DNA of 64,000 nt from Amia ocellicauda (lineage: Eukaryota > Chordata > Actinopteri > Amiiformes > Amiidae), in assembly GCF_036373705.1 (NCBI RefSeq), contig NC_089863.1, positions 8,531,857-8,595,856 on the forward strand. The letters run 5' to 3'. Positions within the stretch are counted from its first letter, which is position 1. Each line of letters begins with the position of its first letter. The notes beneath the pieces were generated by a model. That model was not told the origin of the DNA, ran no database searches, and was given only the letters and a program-made list of their open reading frames with translations. The translations under genes and the position numbers were made by a program. This document shows positions 61,901-64,000 of the stretch, in pieces.

Positions 61901-63836
61901 CAGTTCAGCAGACCCCACATACACCAATCGACCTACTGTGCCAGTGAGTATACAATATTCCCTATATCTACCTTGACTGTTGCATGTTACACATGACCAC
62001 AATTGGGGTTAATTCCAATAATACAGAATGTGATTATAATCTAATTTAATTATAATTTAAATTGTAACTGTAATTACAAGTACACCATATAATGTATATG
62101 GAAACCAATTACAGTTCAGTTACACCTTAATTCCCTCTGCTTATTGTTTCAGCATTTTGTCACCCAACTCAAATGTAGCAGCATTGCAACATATTAGAAG
62201 TAGTTTAAGCAAAGTCAATATGACTGAATTTAGTAACCACAAAGGAAATAAACCTTGATCCAAGACAAACTAAATTTATAAATATGTAAATGGATTACAC
62301 TTTGTAATAACTACTAATTGTATTGTAAAACTGATTCTGATCTGACTTTTATGCTCATATCATAATTAGGGCTGTGCATTTCTTTGCATCTTTTTCCAGT
62401 TGTAATTCACCTGCTGTGCCTTAGATTTCAAACAGAGCAATTTAATTCACACTTAAGAAATCCACAAATTGCTGCTGTGTCCAAATTAGAAAAATAAAAG
62501 TGATTTACAATTAGTTTAAATGGTAATTGAATACATTTATGTGCTTTACATGGAGAGGACTGAACATGTATTCAACAAGATTATCAAAAAGCATTTCATT
62601 GAGCTAACATAAAATCATTGATAAGCTTGTAATTTATCATTAGACCAGACTTGAAAGTTAACACTGGACGGACATTTATCACCAGAAAAAAGCACAGAAA
62701 ATGAAGAACGAAGATTGGTGGCTATGAAACCACCTCCTCCAGCAAAAACATAAGGAATGTTCTGAATGCTGACAAAAGTCTGATCACCTGATTACCTGAT
62801 CAAGACATCATTACAAATCTGTAACTCATTTATTTGTATAATTCATTTTCAGGCCACAGCAATTGTACCCAACCGGTCTGTGGTCCAAACGCACAATGTC
62901 AGAGCAAAGATGGAGGCTGCTATTGTGATACTGGCTACCAGTTCCACAGAGAGATCACACCATTGATCAATAGCAGCTTGTGTGAAGGTAAGAAATATAT
63001 TTGAATGGTTATTTTCCAATTTGTATATTTGACTTAGTCTCGCTATCCTTTGAAAGAAGATAAAGACTCAATTGTTGAATATTTTTTAAGTATTATCTTT
63101 TTGCAGTTTCAAGGATTTTATTTATTTTAATCAACGAACTTTTTGGGCAAATGAGATTTGGTCTGTCCAGTCATTTCCATTGAAGCATATGTTTTAAAAT
63201 ACTCTAACCTCACTAATAACTTGGTTCTAACATACAGGCACCATGTTTCCAGACAACCTACTGAAACTATGTAACGATGGGCAAACATTTGCATATAAGC
63301 TAAATTATCCTGTTACAAACTCCAGGCATTCTGATTGCAACTAAACCGTTCAAACACTTGAAACAAACACTGTTCAAAAGTACAAACACCTGACTGTGAT
63401 CATCACTTTCATTCTCAACAGACATTGATGAGTGTGTCAGTTACTCCGGCGTCTGTGGTAAAAATTCACAATGTAACAACACTGTGGGGAGCTACTACTG
63501 CACCTGTAACACTGGATTCAGGATCCCAGATGGATTCATAAGGACACAGTACTATCAACAAGCATGTCAAGGTAACCACTGTTATATCAATACTGTTACA
63601 GAAGTTAAATTTGTTGATATTCCAGAGATGCATGTCATGGTGCTGTCATAATGCCACACAAATGCCAGTGGCACCACCTTGGTAAACTCTGTCGAATGCA
63701 TACTAAAAATACTTGTTCTTAGTTTCACTTTGCCCATATGACACAAATATATTGTAGCAGTTCTCCTCAAATTGCCAGTGTGGGCTAAAGCACATACATT
63801 TATTTTTACTTCTCCACAGGGCAGCAGACAATCTGA
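50434..63836 (+). CDS. D8C-EGF-EGF secreted protein (UMOD/OIT3/GP2-like)
   Basis: Proposed exons are 50434-50467 (start MKGECIVFLLL, hydrophobic signal), 61554-61943, 62853-62987, 63422-63571 and 63820-63836. All junctions are phase 1 with AG/GT borders. Exon 2 encodes a D8C domain: DPCSSYVSLNDSWRN, WYRFVGLSGD, CGSAYPVWMD, CCYYDW and VKACPDGYYVY, the Cys pattern of OIT3, uromodulin and GP2. Exon 3 is an EGF-like module (CGPNAQC, CYCDTGYQF). Exon 4 is a calcium-binding EGF (DIDECV, CNNTVGSYYCTC). The next acceptor leads to GQQTI and a stop, giving about 241 aa without a ZP domain or anchor. A longer form continuing beyond the window is possible. The link to the 50.4-kb first exon is inferred from phase and signal only. 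Confidence 0.7.
51850..51902. repeat. (AAT)n microsatellite
   Basis: About 17 AAT units lie in the first intron of the D8C-EGF gene, probably the end of an L2-type insertion. Confidence 0.7.
51935..52090 (-). mobile_element. CR1-type LINE 3' fragment
   Basis: The text 'tgctcatttggtgtccatta...gatccaagcatcctatccag' and 'aacatcgctggggagtttg' matches the CR1 copies at 31440 and 45000. It is about 150 bp long. Confidence 0.7.
52209..52806 (-). pseudogene. MULE-type transposase-derived gene, main exon, broken
   Basis: On the minus strand the frame holds ALDRRYYLTPTDVWYVQRLL, LVNHVVFYQPLY, IVIQNDWQKK, a TAG (52417-52419), then DHDNTMVFLNAT, a second TAG (52372-52374) and YGYVFYALITQNQTRRGVPV, VAYFIVSGETT and IANCLQKIKEA. 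It ends at a GTAAGA donor. The 'fldAtyk...yg.p.y' block followed by 'v..fiv..Et...i...l..ik' is the MULE (Mutator-like) transposase fold shared by domesticated relatives such as CARF. The first catalytic Asp is Asn here. The two stops and the LTR insertion upstream show a dead copy. Confidence 0.6.
52912..54736 (-). repeat. 3' LTR, full length (1825 bp)
   Basis: Terminal TGTAGCG and CGCTACA are inverted. It contains the region missing from the other LTR (about 53237-54681). Frames within it (for example 53673-53993) have no domain. Confidence 0.85.
55289..55783 (-). CDS. Retropepsin-like aspartic protease (pro)
   Basis: The frame continues gag in the same phase after its stop codon. The active-site loop is LLDTGAEICLMS (near 55555). 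The C-terminal KLIIGQDLL matches the conserved 'iiG.dll' helix of retropepsins. It stops at 55289, and the following 550 bp up to the LTR hold only stop-broken frames that look like the linker before a reverse transcriptase. The protease would cleave Gag. Without polymerase the element would depend on a helper. Confidence 0.8.
   Translation of the reverse strand, partial: LALEPPPVPASMFLIGCEEQQGGFSDTSAHWDLPVGEVACRQAEPLVMLLGDLTQRGRAKQVYIEVTIENVWECEALLDTGAEICLMSATTFGELKQIMETSDQRLKVEACSVNITSYTETKAQLTRKALLEFTFGKIKLVHPVYISKFETEKLIIGQDLLNRL
55784..57240 (-). CDS. Gag, main open part
   Basis: The open frame (at least 466 codons) has an N-terminal Lys/Glu-rich coiled coil, a Ser/Pro-rich linker, and a capsid-like segment (FNPADKEGNVEAYIKDIKYA, HQIKQGKHESPCDYYEKLRK, GLFVANLFPTIKEMI) like the retrotransposon Gag (MA/CA) fold. 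A Lys-rich tail follows. I see no CCHC zinc knuckle. It ends with TGA followed by CTAG, in frame with the protease. The frame stays open upstream to about 57240, where it meets the preceding fragment in another phase. Confidence 0.75.
57214..57603 (-). pseudogene. Gag N-terminal fragment, frameshifted
   Basis: It starts MITQMSPCEALIVKVPGTEI about 320 bp after the 5' LTR and runs 129 codons to a stop at 57214. The main gag frame is open in the other phase across the last 25 bases, and the coiled-coil character continues. A single indel near 57220-57240 has therefore probably split one gag gene. Confidence 0.65.
57920..58296 (-). repeat. 5' LTR, internally deleted (377 bp)
   Basis: The first about 323 and last about 54 bp match the full LTR, joined at a short 'cttcagctc'-like overlap. 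It adjoins the primer-binding site. Confidence 0.85.
58297..58651 (-). pseudogene. Upstream part of the MULE-type gene
   Basis: The minus-strand frame contains MEDLWVQSIKSNLK, then KESIMQDFLASIDDHNQGNY, GAHHFHYFCERWNNYK, and is cut exactly at the LTR insertion (CTTT duplication). On the far side (52911 downwards) the same frame resumes for about 18 codons. The order and orientation fit one gene with the exon at 52806-52209. The N-terminal DNA-binding or FAR1-like identity is a guess. Confidence 0.4.
58705..58770 (-). repeat. L2/V-SINE-type tail
   Basis: ATTATTATTACTTTATTTAG is followed by 'cacctttatccagggtgact'. It is a short decayed tail next to the CA minisatellite. Confidence 0.6.
58801..59020. 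repeat. Compound minisatellite: AGCTCTGC...GGCAGAC + (CA)n
   Basis: A unit AGCTCTGCTCTTGTGGCAGA followed by (CA)n is present four times (58801, 58846, 58887 and 58994). The CA stretch between units 3 and 4 is about 85 bp. Length variation is expected. Confidence 0.85.
59043..60263 (+). mobile_element. Complete Tc1/mariner transposon, DD36E type
   Basis: The 1221-bp element has near-perfect terminal repeats: CACTCACCTAAAGAATTATT at the left and 'aataatcctttaggtgagtg' at the right, one mismatch in the outer 28 bp. TA target duplications flank it (59041-59042, 60264-60265). It contains one uninterrupted transposase. Intact ends and frame suggest recent arrival or activity. It sits 20 bp after the CA minisatellite, in the first intron of the D8C-EGF gene. 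Confidence 0.95.
59191..60231 (+). CDS. Tc1/mariner transposase, intact, 346 aa
   Basis: This cut-and-paste transposase binds the terminal repeats and moves the element at TA sites. The N-terminal half has two helix-turn-helix regions (around residues 1-50, SISQSAQLLGFSRTTISRVY, and 65-120). The catalytic residues are Asp155 (VAWSDESRF), Asp246 (FQQDNAPCH) and Glu283 ([11 protein letters not shown]). There are 36 residues between the last two, so it is DD36E rather than the usual Tc1 DD34E. Its length is typical of the superfamily. No internal stop or frameshift is present. The ATG lies 148 bp inside the left end, and TAG 32 bp before the right end. Confidence 0.95.
   Translation: MGKKGDLSNFECGMVVGARRAGLSISQSAQLLGFSRTTISRVYKEWCEKGKTSSMRQSCGQKCLVDARGQRRMGRLIQADRRATLTEITTRYNRGMQQSICEATTRTTLRRMGYNSRRPHRVPLISTTNRKKRLQFAQAHQNWTVEDWKNVAWSDESRFLLRHSDGRVRIWHKQNENMDPSCLVTTVQAGGGGVMVWGMFSWHTLGPLVPIGHRLNATAYLSIVSDHVHPFMTTMYPSSDGYFQQDNAPCHKGGIISNWFLEHDNEFTVLNWPPQSPDLNPIEHLWDVVERELRALDVHPTNLHQLQDAILSIWANISKECFQHLVESMPRRIKAVLKAEGGQTQY
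60270..61553. other. Intron of the D8C-EGF gene, no other gene seen
   Basis: AT-rich sequence with short frames only. The frame at 61376-61553 is just intron read-through upstream of the D8C exon, whose acceptor is 'ttcttaattccag'. Confidence 0.5.
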
Positions 63837-63857
63837 GCCAGCTATATATACAACTTA

Positions 63858-63945
63858 CTTTTGTACCATTTCAGGTTATTCACTGGATTTGAACGGCTTA
63901 AATTTCAATAAAAAACTGGAAAAAGGGGGATGTTCTAAAACGTAG
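63858..63945 (-). mobile_element. Terminal fragment of Tc1-type relic
   Basis: The text 'ggttattcactgga...aaaaactggaaaaaggggga' and 'tgttctaaaac' is the inverse of 12085-12180. It forms part of the presumed 3' UTR of the D8C-EGF transcript. Confidence 0.6.
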
Positions 63946-63983
63946 CAATTTATGTCACTCATAGTGCTTCTTTCTAAAAACTG

Positions 63984-63996
63984 AATAAATAATAAA
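63984..63996 (+). terminator. Candidate poly(A) signals of D8C-EGF gene
   Basis: Two AATAAA hexamers (63984-63989, 63991-63996) lie about 150 bp after the TGA in the short last exon. They support, but do not prove, that the transcript ends near the window edge. Confidence 0.45.
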
Positions 63997-64000
63997 CCTG

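Noticed and set aside
1..64000. CRISPR array, bacterial operon or rRNA genes
   Set aside because: No regularly spaced direct repeats, no bacterial gene organisation and no rRNA sequence; the content is vertebrate nuclear DNA.

Overview
The window is nuclear DNA of a vertebrate, most likely a ray-finned fish. Genes are intron-rich with GT-AG boundaries. The intergenic and intronic space is full of fish-type repeats: L2 and CR1 LINE ends, V-SINE-like tails reading 'cagacgcccttatccaggg', Tc1/mariner elements of several families, hAT elements, a Ty3/gypsy-like LTR element, and long (TTA)n and (CA)n tracts. A non-teleost (gar, bowfin, sturgeon or bichir) would fit the CR1/L2 mix, but this cannot be settled from the window.

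Region 1 (1-3312) holds decayed repeats, a CpG-rich tract and a foldback element. Regions 2, 3 and 4 (about 3.3-12.0, 23.6-29.3 and 35.5-43.5 kb) are three tandem, same-strand paralogues of one type II C-type-lectin-like receptor gene. Each has two ITIM-like tyrosine motifs in the cytoplasmic tail, one transmembrane segment, a small stalk exon and a three-exon lectin domain. That domain keeps the QPD and WND calcium/galactose-binding signatures. Copies 1 and 2 are open through all the main exons. Copy 3 has a broken stalk exon but keeps a coiled-coil exon that is broken in the other two. The stalk segment of copy 1 has been duplicated in tandem. Shared transposon insertions show that all three copies descend from one ancestor, and an intron insertion groups copies 2 and 3.

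Between the receptor copies lie transposons: two Tc1 deletion derivatives with the same internal breakpoint, a 654-bp Tc1-type MITE, a complete but decayed 2.5-kb hAT element with 8-bp target duplication, and CR1 pieces. One CR1 piece is fused to seven telomeric repeats.

Region 5 (about 44-64 kb) carries an internally deleted L2 LINE and a gene for a secreted or surface D8C-EGF-EGF protein. The proposed first exon of that gene (signal peptide) is at 50.4 kb and its other exons are at 61.5-63.8 kb. Its 11-kb first intron contains a Mutator-like (MULE) transposase-derived pseudogene split by a gag-pro LTR retrotransposon (52912-58296), a compound CA minisatellite, and a complete Tc1/mariner transposon (59043-60263) with an intact 346-aa DD36E transposase.

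The coherent host biology is an expanding paired-receptor-like lectin family that is evolving by exon gain and loss in its stalk. The most unusual single features are the ITIM plus Ca2+-lectin architecture, the reciprocal loss of stalk exons, and a gag stop codon in a UGA-CUAG readthrough context.
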